A stretch of 64,000 bases of DNA from positions 62,001 through 126,000 of the forward strand of contig NZ_JAJAQC010000018.1 in the NCBI RefSeq assembly GCF_027604915.1. The letters are read 5' to 3'. Shown one piece after another: positions 23,333-32,211 of the stretch. The stretch comes from Streptomonospora mangrovi (GTDB lineage: Bacteria; Actinomycetota; Actinomycetes; Streptosporangiales; Streptosporangiaceae). The notes under the pieces were generated by a model that worked only from the letters and a program-made list of their open reading frames with translations, was not told where the DNA came from and did not search any database. Numbering within the stretch: the first letter of the stretch is position 1; each line of letters opens with the position of its first letter. The translations under genes and the position numbers were made by a program.

Positions 23333-26236
23333 ATGAGCACACCCGCCCTGGACCCGTCCCTGGAACCCGCCGCGCTGGGCACCGCGATCCACCTGCGGCC
23401 CCACCAGGTGGAGACCCTGGAAGCCGCTCTCAAGCACCTCGCCCGCTTCGACCGGGCCCACGACGTCCTGGCCTGCGGCACCGGCAAAACCGTGATCGGC
23501 CGCGCGGTCGCCGACGCCCTGGCCCCCCACGGCCGCACCCTGGTCGTGGTCCCGCGGATCCTGCTGATCCCCCAGGCCATCAGCGACTACCGCCGCCTGG
23601 GCGGCGACACCGGGCTGGGGCGCGTCGTCATCGTCTGCTCCGACTCCTCCCTGGCCGCCGACCCCCGCCTGGCCGGGCTGGGCGCCGTGGTCACCACCGA
23701 CCCCGCCGAACTGGCCCAGGCCGCCTCCGGCCCCGGGCGCACCACGGTGATCGCCACCTACGACAGCGCCTGCACCACCGTGGCCGCCGCCCACGCCCGC
23801 CACGGCCTGCCGCCCTGGGACCTGCTCCAGGCCGACGAAGCCCACCACCTGGTGGGTACCGGCACCTGGACCCGCGTCCACGACGACGCCGTGCTGCCCG
23901 CGGCCAAGCGCCGCTACACCACCGCCACCCCCCGCGTCCTGACCGGCAAGGCCGCCGGCGACGACAGCGCGGTGTCCATGGCCGACCCCGACGTGTTCGG
24001 CGTCCGCAGCTACACCCTGGGCTTCGCCGAGGCCATCGACCGGGGCCTGCTGTGCGGGTGGCGCGTGGTGGCCGCGGTGGTCACCGACGCCCACGTCCAC
24101 GGCCTGGGCGAGCAGGCGCTGAGCATCAGCGAGGGGGGCGCCTCCGTCACCGCTGACGTGCTGGCCGGCCAGATCGCCGTGCTCAAGGCCATGGCCGAGT
24201 TCGGCGGGCGGCGGCTGCTGAGCTTCCACCCCCGGGTGGCCGACGCCAAAGCGTGGGCGGCCACCCTGCCCCAGGCCGCCCGGCTGGTCAGCGACCACGG
24301 GGGCCTCACGGTGGCCGCCCGCCACCTCAACGGCGGCCACTCCGGCGCCGTGCGGCGCCGGGTCCTGGACTGGTTCTCCCACCACAGCACGGCAGACATC
24401 CGCGCGATCACCAACGTCCGCTTGTTCACCGAGGGCTTCGACGCCCCCGCCTGCGACACCATCGCCCTCACCCACCGCAGCGGCTCCATCATCGACCTCA
24501 TCCAGACCCTCAGCCGGGCCCTGCGCACCGACCAGCGCCCCGACAAGGTTGCGACGTTCATCGTGCCGGTGCGCCTGCGCTCCGAGCAGGACCTGGACGA
24601 GGCCCTCGCCGACCCGGAATGGGACACCCTGCGCCAGGCCCTGCGCGCCCTGGGATCGATGGACACCACCATCTACGACCAGGCCGCCCGCACCCTGCGC
24701 GCCCACGGGGCCCAGACCGACGCAGCCGCAGGGGCACCCGACGCCACCCCTGCCGCGGCTTCGGCGCCGGACTGGCTGCACGTGCGGGGAGTGCCCGTCC
24801 CGCCCGGTTTCGCCGCATCCGTCGGCCTGGCCGTCAGCCGCGTGCTGGCCCCGCCCGTCGAGGAGTACCTGGGCGCGGCCGCTGCCTACGCCCGCACCCA
24901 CGGCCACCTGGCCGTGCCCCGCGACCACGTCACCGGCACCGGGCTGGACCTGGGGCGCTGGCTGCACCGCTGGCGCGAGCGCCACCGCAGCGGCGTGCGC
25001 GGAACTGTGGTCGACGCCCTCAACGCGATGGGCATGGTCTGGAACCAGACCGCGTGGAAGATGGAGCGCGGCCGCCGCGAAGCCGACGCCTACTACCGGG
25101 CCTTCGGCCACCTCCGCGTGCCGACCGACCACGTCACCGAGACCGGGTACCCCCTGGGCCAGCACATCACCAACCGCCGCCAGGCCCGCCGCCGCGGCCT
25201 CATGCCCCAGGAGGAGATCGCCTGGTGGGATGCATACGGCATGATCTGGAACGTCGTCGAGGCCGAGGAGGCGCGCTACCGCAAGGCCCTGGACGACTTC
25301 TACTCCGCCCACGGCCACATCAACGTGCCCGCCGACTACACCGCGGAGGGCCTCGGGGTGGGGCAGATGCTCAGCACGCGCCGCGCCGCCCACGCCCAGG
25401 GCCGCCTCAGTGCCGAGGCCGTGGCCTTCCACGAGCAGCGCAACGTGGACTGGGACGGGCGGTCCGCAGCCCACCGCAAGCAGGCCGACCGCAAATGGGA
25501 GCACGCCTACCACTTCGCCGCGCTCTTCCACCAGGCCCACGGCCACCTCAAACCCGCCAAGGGCGAGCGGGTCCCCGACCCCGCCACCGGCGCCACCTTC
25601 GGCCTGTGGGACTGGGTGGCGCGCAACCACCGCCGCTGGTACAGCCTGCCCGCTGACAAGCGGAAGCGGCTGCTGGACATCGGGTTCCAGCCGCCCGACA
25701 CCGACGCCATCCACGCCGCCTACCGCCAGTGCCGCTCGATCGGCGCGACAGCGCTGCAGCTCGGCTACTCACCCGACCTGGTGCGCTCATGCCTGCGCTC
25801 GGCCGGGATCGCCGCGGACGAGGACGCTCCGCCGGGCGAGGGCGGCCGCGCGGCCCCTGCCACTCCGCAGGAGCGCGCCGCCGCCGTCGCAGCAGCACTA
25901 CGCGACGGAGCCACCAACGCCCAGATCGAGCAACGATACGGCCTGGGGCCGGTGGCCGTTGCCAACACGCTCAAACACCACGGGCACCCCACGCGCTGGC
26001 GACTGCGCAGCGCGGCCATCGCCGACCGCCTCCGGGCCGGCGACCCGGAGGAAGCCGTCGCGGCGGACTTCCCCGACGTCTCCCGCGTCCGCTTCCTACA
26101 GGCCCGCAACCGCGTCCGCGCAGAAGCCACCGAACTCCAGCAGCACAACATGGACGCCCGCAGCCCCGACCTCGCACTTCACGCACAACCGCCATCGGAA
26201 ACCTTCGAACAAGTCCAGGAGCCACTGTGGACCTGA
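23333..26236 (+). CDS. Superfamily 2 helicase with helicase-associated repeats
   Basis: 967 residues. The N-terminal part (about 1-440) is an SF2 helicase: RPHQVETLEAAL, Walker A CGTGKT, LLQADEAHH (motif II as DEAH), TATPR (motif III), and LFTEGFDAP with QTLSRALR for motifs V/VI. After it come at least three and probably four helicase-associated (HA) repeats of the form Y-x-x-x-GH(L/I)-VP with GxxLGxW and GMVWN. The C-terminal 200 residues contain HTH-like segments (GATNAQIEQRYGLG). HA-repeat helicases are typical of actinomycete plasmids and chromosome ends. ATG 23333 has AAGGG upstream. It ends 122 bases before the CRISPR array. Confidence 0.8.
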   Translation: MSTPALDPSLEPAALGTAIHLRPHQVETLEAALKHLARFDRAHDVLACGTGKTVIGRAVADALAPHGRTLVVVPRILLIPQAISDYRRLGGDTGLGRVVIVCSDSSLAADPRLAGLGAVVTTDPAELAQAASGPGRTTVIATYDSACTTVAAAHARHGLPPWDLLQADEAHHLVGTGTWTRVHDDAVLPAAKRRYTTATPRVLTGKAAGDDSAVSMADPDVFGVRSYTLGFAEAIDRGLLCGWRVVAAVVTDAHVHGLGEQALSISEGGASVTADVLAGQIAVLKAMAEFGGRRLLSFHPRVADAKAWAATLPQAARLVSDHGGLTVAARHLNGGHSGAVRRRVLDWFSHHSTADIRAITNVRLFTEGFDAPACDTIALTHRSGSIIDLIQTLSRALRTDQRPDKVATFIVPVRLRSEQDLDEALADPEWDTLRQALRALGSMDTTIYDQAARTLRAHGAQTDAAAGAPDATPAAASAPDWLHVRGVPVPPGFAASVGLAVSRVLAPPVEEYLGAAAAYARTHGHLAVPRDHVTGTGLDLGRWLHRWRERHRSGVRGTVVDALNAMGMVWNQTAWKMERGRREADAYYRAFGHLRVPTDHVTETGYPLGQHITNRRQARRRGLMPQEEIAWWDAYGMIWNVVEAEEARYRKALDDFYSAHGHINVPADYTAEGLGVGQMLSTRRAAHAQGRLSAEAVAFHEQRNVDWDGRSAAHRKQADRKWEHAYHFAALFHQAHGHLKPAKGERVPDPATGATFGLWDWVARNHRRWYSLPADKRKRLLDIGFQPPDTDAIHAAYRQCRSIGATALQLGYSPDLVRSCLRSAGIAADEDAPPGEGGRAAPATPQERAAAVAAALRDGATNAQIEQRYGLGPVAVANTLKHHGHPTRWRLRSAAIADRLRAGDPEEAVAADFPDVSRVRFLQARNRVRAEATELQQHNMDARSPDLALHAQPPSETFEQVQEPLWT

Positions 26237-26358
26237 CGCAACTCCGGAGGCGTCTTGGATCCACCACACCGCGCCCTGACACGCCACCGACCTCCACATG
26301 CAGCGCCACGATAATCAGCGACACGGACGCGGGACCTGCGGCGGGCGACCACTCTGCC

Positions 26359-27233
26359 GTTGCGGTCCCTCCAGGGATGACCAGCGGCCACGAGCATGGT
26401 GGCGACCTGCTTGAGCAGCAGGCGTTTCAATCCCTCCAGGATGATCAGCGGCGAGCTGACGGCGTAGTACTCCCGGCCGTCCTCGGGTTTCAATCCCTCC
26501 AGGGATGATCAGCGGCCCGCCTCTCGTGCTCCCTGTGCGTGCTCGCGTCCCGGTTTCAATCCCTCCAGGGATGATCAGCGACGGAGTGGTACTGGGCAGC
26601 GGCGGTGTAGCGGCGGGGTTTCAATCCCTCCAGGGATGATCAGCGACTTGACGTCCTGGCCCCCACGGTCCACATCGACAGGTTTCAATCCCTCCAGGGA
26701 TGATCAGCGACCTCGGCGGCCGCCGCCTCCCACGGGATCCCGGCGTGTTTCAATCCCTCCAGGGATGATCAGCGACGAGGGGGAGACGTGGCGCGCAGCA
26801 GCACCAGCAGCGGGTTTCAATCCCTCCAGGGATGATCAGCGACACCCGCGCCGCGTGCCCCCGGTGCGCGCACTGCTGGTTTCAATCCCTCCAGGGATGA
26901 TCAGCGACCGGCCGACCTGGCGCGGGCGCTTCTCCCGCTGATGTTTCAATCCCTCCAGGGATGATCAGCGACCCGGAGATGATCCCGGTGGCCTTCCACC
27001 GCCCGCAGTTTCAATCCCTCCAGGGATGATCAGCGACCGGGAGCGCATGCGCCAGATCTTCCTCGTCCTGAGGTTTCAATCCCTCCAGGGATGATCAGCG
27101 ACCCCGGTGACGCCCAGCTGCCCGAGGGGTGCGGGGTGTTTCAATCCCTCCAGGGATGATCAGCGACCCACGGTGACCTTCGACGGCGCGCGGTTCACCG
27201 GCGGTTTCAATCCCTCCAGGGATGATCAGCGAC
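26359..27233 (-). CRISPR. CRISPR array 1, 14 repeats
   Basis: Repeats of 30 bases starting GTTTCAATCC and ending GATCAGCGAC on the plus strand; the RNA-sense repeat therefore ends ATTGAAAC, and transcription runs right to left. Repeat starts: 26359, 26424, 26487, 26553, 26618, 26682, 26747, 26814, 26879, 26943, 27008, 27073, 27138, 27204. Spacers are 34-37 bases and differ from each other. The three leftmost repeats are worn (26359 has several changes, 26424 lacks one base, 26487 has one change), marking the leader-distal end. The repeat has an internal TCCCT-CC-AGGGA hairpin. Confidence 0.97.
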
Positions 27234-27344
27234 CCCGAGGGTAAAAGCGCAGGTCAACAGACGCGTGGACAACCACGGAAGGCCTTCGATTGCAGCGTTC
27301 CGCCGGTAGTGCAGCCGTGCAGGTCAGACACGGTTCTACGTAAG
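27234..27344 (-). promoter_or_regulatory. Leader of CRISPR array 1
   Basis: Lies between the newest repeat and cas2. It shares with the leader of array 2 the blocks CCGARGGTAAA next to the repeat and, about 56 bases from it, TTGCAGCG then TCCGCCGGTAGTGCA and GCAGGTCA (27290-27326). Conservation in two otherwise different arrays shows it is functional: promoter plus integration signals. Confidence 0.85.
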
Positions 27345-27608
27345 TCATATCACCGGGCCCTCGTGGGCCAGTCTTTGGCCGATGGTTTGCGTCTGCACGC
27401 CATGAGGCCCCTGTATGCGGTAGATGATCACACTGTCATATGAGGTGTCGATGAGGTCTTTGATCGAGTGGGTGAGCGAACGGTGCTGTGCGGCGGACAG
27501 TTCGCCCTGGAAGACGCTGCGCTGCACCCAGTGCAGGTAACGGCGGCAGAGTTTGAGGATTCTCGGGTTGCGCTCGGCCAGCGTGTCGTAGACGACGATG
27601 ACGAACAT
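27345..27608 (-). CDS. cas2: CRISPR-associated endoribonuclease-like Cas2
   Basis: 87 residues of the ferredoxin-like Cas2 fold, starting MFVIVVYDTLAERNPRILK with the Asp of the YDT motif; then HWVQRSVFQGELS. Cas2 forms the Cas1-Cas2 integrase complex that inserts new spacers. ATG 27608 follows the cas1 stop by two bases. Last gene of the operon, next to the leader of array 1. Confidence 0.95.
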   Translation of the reverse strand: MFVIVVYDTLAERNPRILKLCRRYLHWVQRSVFQGELSAAQHRSLTHSIKDLIDTSYDSVIIYRIQGPHGVQTQTIGQRLAHEGPVI

Positions 27609-27610
27609 GG

Positions 27611-28591
27611 TCACCACCAGGGGCGAAACGGCTTGTAGGGAGTCTGTTCCAGGCACAGCCGCACGAGTTTGAGCGCCTCGAGGTGAATGATCTCCTCATA
27701 GCTGACCTTGCGGCGCAGGCTGCGGTGATAGACCGTGCCCGACAGTTCGGTCCGCAGCATCTCGGCGACTTTCTTTCGTCCGTCTCGACTGAGTGATGCG
27801 CGCGCCACCTCGCTCTCGAAGTCCGATTCCCGCAGCGTCTTCTGCGCGGCCGCGCGGCGCAGGAGGCGTTCGGCGAACAGTGGTTTGAAGGGTTCGGCGA
27901 GATCGAGGGCGAGGGTATTGCGGCGCCGATCCGTGTCGGCGTGCAGGAACCCCACTGCCGGATGCAGCGGCGTGCACCGCAGAGCGGTCAGGGTGCGGGC
28001 GTAGACGATGGTGTTGACATAGCTAATGAACGCGTTGCCGGCGTTGCTGGGCGGGCGACGGCTTCTCCCGTTGAGCCGGAGCCAGGGCGGCAGCATCGTG
28101 TCCAGGACCTCCCAGGCACTGCGCCGGAAGTTGCCTTCGAGACCCATCAACTGGTCGCTGGACTGCGCGGCGGGCAGGTCGTCGGTCAGCCGGCGCAGCG
28201 GGGCGTCGAGCAGGTCGGTCTCCAGTGCCCAAGCGACGTTGGCAGCGGTGGCGGCGACCAGCGAGCGGGCGATGGCGAGGCGCTGGGAGTCGTCGCCGGT
28301 AAGGGCGATCTGGCGGCGCAGGACCCGAGCGGAGGCCATGTCGTGAGCGGGGGTGAGGGCACCGGCGTAGTTGCCGTAGTGATCGAGCACGTGCACGGTG
28401 ATGCCGTTCCTGCTGAGCAGCGACATCGCGGAGGTGTTGACGTCGACGTGGTCGAACAGGACGAGGTCTGCGATGTCGGTGACCGGGACGCGGATGGGGG
28501 TGCGGTCGGGCCGCTCGATGCGGATGCTGTTGTCTTCGCGGCGGATGCGGCAGGGTTCGGTGAGCCAATAGCTGCGTGCGGATGCGGTCAC
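27611..28591 (-). CDS. cas1: CRISPR-associated integrase Cas1
   Basis: 326 residues from GTG 28591, with GGGAG upstream and overlapping the cas4 stop (GTGA). Type I-B-like Cas1: N-terminal beta domain with DLVLFDHVDVN, C-terminal alpha domain with LMGLEGNFRRSAW (catalytic Glu), PLHPAVGFLHADTDRRRNTLALDLAEPFKPL (catalytic His and Asp). Spacer integrase. An upstream frame extension to 29104 belongs to the overlapping cas4 and is not part of Cas1. Confidence 0.95.
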   Translation of the reverse strand: MTASARSYWLTEPCRIRREDNSIRIERPDRTPIRVPVTDIADLVLFDHVDVNTSAMSLLSRNGITVHVLDHYGNYAGALTPAHDMASARVLRRQIALTGDDSQRLAIARSLVAATAANVAWALETDLLDAPLRRLTDDLPAAQSSDQLMGLEGNFRRSAWEVLDTMLPPWLRLNGRSRRPPSNAGNAFISYVNTIVYARTLTALRCTPLHPAVGFLHADTDRRRNTLALDLAEPFKPLFAERLLRRAAAQKTLRESDFESEVARASLSRDGRKKVAEMLRTELSGTVYHRSLRRKVSYEEIIHLEALKLVRLCLEQTPYKPFRPWW

Positions 28592-29104
28592 TGGTCTCCC
28601 CAGCAGTAGTCGCGGTAGGAGCAGCCGCGGCAGTGGCTGCGTGGCAGGCGCGGGGCGGGCTGGTCGGCGGCGATGACCTCGAGGGCCCGTTGTTCGGTCT
28701 CCTCGGCCTCGCGGCGCGCCTGAGCGTTCCATTCCACGGTTGTGGTGCGCCGGATGAGGGGATAGTGGACGACCCCGCCGGCGACATTGACACCCAGGCG
28801 TGCCAGCAGCAGGCAGTAGTGGCGCACATGGGCGGCGTGCTGCGGTGAGGGCCGACGCGAGGACTTGGTCTCGTGGACGCGGGCGCCGGTGGTGACCCAG
28901 TCGATGCGGGCTTCGCCCAGATCGACGTCGCGCCGACGGGTGTAGGTGGTGGCGTCGAGGGCTTCGCCGAAGGAGACAGTGTCGCTGCGGTGCTCGGGGC
29001 GGTAGCCGGTGGCATAGAGCCAGAGTTGGCGGGGGCAGTGGGCGAGGTACTTGATGTAACACGCCGCCGATACCGCTGTCGGCGGCCCCGGTGGACGCGT
29101 TCAC
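28588..29104 (-). pseudogene. cas4: Cas4 with a 5' frameshift
   Basis: RecB-like Cas4 of about 171 residues, read in two frames. From GTG 29104 the first 15 codons give VNASTGAADSGIGGV; the rest lies one frame off: IKYLAHCPRQLWLYATGY, GEARIDWV (Asp), VHETKSSR (Glu-x-Lys) and the C-terminal Cys cluster SHCRGCSYRDYCWG. At 29056-29060 the sequence has one base more than expected (GTG-TT-ACATC where GTG-C-ACATC would fit). No start codon exists in the second frame upstream of its first Cys. Either a true mutation, which would disable PAM-selecting spacer processing, or a sequencing error. The 3' end overlaps cas1. Confidence 0.8.
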
Positions 29105-29115
29105 ACGATCGCGTC

Positions 29116-32100
29116 CTACCCGTGTGCCGGTCCGGAAACGGACGTGAGGTCGAGGCCGGTCTCAGAGTCGTAGGGCAGGTCGGTGCACCACAGCACAGGC
29201 CGGGTACCCGGCAGGGGCCGGATGCGGCCAGCGCGATGCAGACGCTGGAACTGGGCGTGGCGGATGGGGATGAGCAGGTCGGCGGCCAGTAGCGGGTGCT
29301 GTCGGCGCAGGTCCTCGTATTCGTCAACGTCGCCGGCGTACAGGATCTCGACGGTGTCGAAGGACGCGTCGAGTTTTTCGGCGTGTTCGCCGCGGTCATC
29401 GAAGGGCTCGGTGAAGGTGAGGAATCCCGCGGTGAAGGCGTCGCGGGCCCGGCGTGCCTGATCCAGCCAGGCGCGGCCCCACTCGGTGTCATAGGCCAGG
29501 CGCAGCCAGTCGTCGATGGTCTGTTCGGAGATGAGGGGTCCAGGGGCCTGGTGTAGGGCGTACCAGGCGGCGTCGACGGCGCCGGGGGCGTAGGGATGGG
29601 GCTCGTCGGTGTGGTGCACCCGGAACTCCACCGGCCCTTCGGGGTGGCGGCCGCGGCGGTTGACGCGTCCGGCGCGCTGGGCGACGGCTTCGACGGGGGC
29701 GCGTTCGCTCGCACCTCGGTCGAAATCCAGGCAGAGGGAGACTTCGAGGGCTTGGGTGGCCACGACCAGGCCGCCGCGGCGCGGCGGCTCGCCCGGGGCG
29801 CGCTCGGGGTGGCGGTCCTGGATGCGGACTTCGATGTCCGCGCGGTCGCGGCCGCGGAAGCGCGAGTGCAGCAGCAGCGCGGCGTCGGGGTCGCCGGGTC
29901 GCAGCTCGCGGGCCCGCGGTGCGAGCTGGAGGTAGAGGTGCCGGGCGGTAGTGACGGTGTTGGCCACAACCAGGACGCTGTAGCCGTCGGTGAGCCAGCC
30001 GCGGACGCGCTCCAGGCTGTCAGGGTGGGCCAGGGGGTGGTCGTCGAGGGCGAGGCGGTGGCGGTCGGGGGCGGTGCCGGGCGGTGCGCGGTGCACGCTC
30101 ACCGGCGCGGTGAGGCTGGGCCTGTCGGGGCCCGCGATGAGCTCGAGCATGGGCGGGGCCAGGGTGGCCGAGGTGACGGCGATGCGGCTGCCCAGTCTCT
30201 CCCACAGGCCCATGGCGGCGCAGATGCGGCCGAAGACGTCGGGGTCGTAGGCGTGGAGTTCGTCCAAGACGATGACAGCGTTGGCCTGTTCCAGCAGCAT
30301 GCTCGCGTAGCGGGGCCCGGCGATGGCGGCACGCAGCAGTTGGTGGGGGGTGGCCACGCGCACCCGCTGGGCGAACAGGGTGCGCATGGCGTGGGCCTGA
30401 GCGCGCGCCTGGGCCGCCGCGGTGGCGCGGGCGGCGGGGGCGTCATCGGGGCAGGCGGCCTCGGTGAGCAGGGTGAGGGCGGCGCGGGCGTGCAGCAGGC
30501 CGATGTCGGGGGCATCGTGGCCGGGGGCGGGGTCGAGGTCGTTGGCCAGGCGGCGGCGGGCGGCGTCGATGGAGGCGCGGTAGGGCAGCACCCACACCAG
30601 GCGGGGTTGGCCGTCCATGTCGGCGATTTGGGTGGATGCCCAGGCCAGGGCGGCCTCGGTCTTGCCGCTGCCGGTGGGCGCGCACAGGACCAGGTGGCCG
30701 AGGGTGTCGGCGGCGGTCTTCTGGTGGGGGTAGGGGGCGGCCATGCGGGCCAGGTAGTCGCTGGGCAGCGGCATGTGGGTTTGCAGCGCCACCCGGGCCG
30801 AGGCGCTGTGGTCGGCGAGGGTGACGGCGCCTTGGGCCAGCACCGCCACCAGGCCGTCCTCGGCGCTTACCGAGGCCGACCAGGCGGTGCGGACCTCGGC
30901 GAAGGCGTCGCGGGCCAGTTCCCACAGCCGGCGCCGCTCCGCCTCGGGGCGGGGGGCGCCGAGCCGGTCGGCGAACCAGTCCAGCAGCGCCCGGTGGCGG
31001 GCGGCGGGGACCTGGATGCGAGGGCGTCCGGGACGCGCGTCGGGGTCGCGGCCGAACTTCTTCTCCCACTCGGCCACGGCCGGATAGCGTTCGGCGAGCG
31101 CCAGGGGAACCTGCCGCGCCCGGTGGGGCGCCCGCAGCGGCCTGTGGTGGAAGGCGACCCCGGCGGCGATCAACCGCCGCCGCCACGGTTGCAGGTGGCG
31201 GGTGAGCAGGTCGACGTAGGCCAGCGACAGCACCTCGTGGCGCTCGCCCCATGCCTCGCCGCCCCGCGCCTGGTGCTGGAACCCGTTGGCGACCTTTCCG
31301 GCGTCGTGGAGCAGGGCGGCCGTCTCCACCGCCTCCCAGAAGCCGGGGTGGCGGGCGAGCACACCGGCCGGTCCGATGCGCTGGGCGAGTGCGCGGGCCG
31401 CGCCGCGCACCTCACCGCTGTGCTCGGTCAGCGTCTCGGGCCGACCGAGCGGGGAGTAGGCGGCCGACTTCGCCCACACCTGCGCGAGTTCGCCGGGCTG
31501 GTCCTCGGCGCCGGCCTCGGGGCTGGCCAGCCACACGGCCTGCCCGTCGGTGGGGTCGCGATAGGCTCCCCGCACCTGCTGCTCCCCGGCGGGGTGCGCG
31601 CACCACAGGTAGTCGCCGTAGACGGTGTCCAGCCGGTCGGCGCTCACGGTCTCGGCCAGGCGCAGGGCGGTGGCCTGCGGGGCGGCGTGGGTGCCTGCCG
31701 GGGCCAGGGCGTGGCCCACCACCGCCCGCTCGGCCGGCTCCAGGCGCACCCGCGTGATGGAGGTGAGGTGGAGCAGATCCTGGGAGCGGCCCAGCCGCAG
31801 CGCCCACACCGGGCGCCGCAGCGCCGCCGCGATGCGCTCGGCCTCGGGTTCGGGCACCCACACCGTCACCGACAAGTCGACCAGGAAGGGGCGCTCGCGC
31901 AGCGTGGTGCCGCCCTTGCCGGGGCGCACCCGCCCGCCCACCGCCGGGTTGGAGCCGTCGGCGGCGATGGGGTGGTAGGTCTCGGCGTCGACGCCGCGGC
32001 CCCGGGCATGGGCGCACAGCCCCAGGGTGAGGGGTTCGGACGGGCGCCCGGTGGCCGCGGCCAGCATGCCCCGCACGGTGGAGGGAGGCGGCACCGGCAG

Positions 32101-32211
32101 GCAGCGGCTCACGCCGGGAAACATCGGGTCGCGAAACGAGGCGACGGGCACGAACAACTCGATGCGCACCGCATCCACGGGCGCGCGCGCGGGCGTGGTT
32201 GTCGGCGTCAC
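29116..32211 (-). CDS. cas5-cas3: Cas5-Cas3 fusion protein
   Basis: 1031 residues from GTG 32211, overlapping the cas7 stop. Residues 1-232 are a Cas5: RIELFVPVASFRDPMF, LPVPPPSTVRGMLAAA and LGRSQDLLHL. A linker of about 14 residues leads into Cas3: HD nuclease 245-475 with LTEHSGEV, AALLHDAGKVANG (His-Asp 302-303) and AFHHRP, then an SF2 helicase with CAPTGSGKTEAAL, VLDELHAYD (DExH), VATQALEVSLCLDFD and QRAGRVNRRGR. All key HD and helicase residues are there. The frame is continuous and has no good internal ribosome site at the junction. Cas5 caps crRNA in Cascade, Cas3 degrades the target. Confidence 0.92.
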   Translation of the reverse strand: MTPTTTPARAPVDAVRIELFVPVASFRDPMFPGVSRCLPVPPPSTVRGMLAAATGRPSEPLTLGLCAHARGRGVDAETYHPIAADGSNPAVGGRVRPGKGGTTLRERPFLVDLSVTVWVPEPEAERIAAALRRPVWALRLGRSQDLLHLTSITRVRLEPAERAVVGHALAPAGTHAAPQATALRLAETVSADRLDTVYGDYLWCAHPAGEQQVRGAYRDPTDGQAVWLASPEAGAEDQPGELAQVWAKSAAYSPLGRPETLTEHSGEVRGAARALAQRIGPAGVLARHPGFWEAVETAALLHDAGKVANGFQHQARGGEAWGERHEVLSLAYVDLLTRHLQPWRRRLIAAGVAFHHRPLRAPHRARQVPLALAERYPAVAEWEKKFGRDPDARPGRPRIQVPAARHRALLDWFADRLGAPRPEAERRRLWELARDAFAEVRTAWSASVSAEDGLVAVLAQGAVTLADHSASARVALQTHMPLPSDYLARMAAPYPHQKTAADTLGHLVLCAPTGSGKTEAALAWASTQIADMDGQPRLVWVLPYRASIDAARRRLANDLDPAPGHDAPDIGLLHARAALTLLTEAACPDDAPAARATAAAQARAQAHAMRTLFAQRVRVATPHQLLRAAIAGPRYASMLLEQANAVIVLDELHAYDPDVFGRICAAMGLWERLGSRIAVTSATLAPPMLELIAGPDRPSLTAPVSVHRAPPGTAPDRHRLALDDHPLAHPDSLERVRGWLTDGYSVLVVANTVTTARHLYLQLAPRARELRPGDPDAALLLHSRFRGRDRADIEVRIQDRHPERAPGEPPRRGGLVVATQALEVSLCLDFDRGASERAPVEAVAQRAGRVNRRGRHPEGPVEFRVHHTDEPHPYAPGAVDAAWYALHQAPGPLISEQTIDDWLRLAYDTEWGRAWLDQARRARDAFTAGFLTFTEPFDDRGEHAEKLDASFDTVEILYAGDVDEYEDLRRQHPLLAADLLIPIRHAQFQRLHRAGRIRPLPGTRPVLWCTDLPYDSETGLDLTSVSGPAHG

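Noticed and set aside
22313..25714. Open frame of more than 1100 codons on the minus strand
   Set aside because: It mirrors the EEP and helicase genes; the protein is Gly/Val/Gln-rich with no domain, as expected for an antisense frame in high-GC DNA.
26636..26941. Open frames inside CRISPR array 1
   Set aside because: They are produced by repeated translation of the repeat unit (for example DDQR/MISD patterns) and are not genes.
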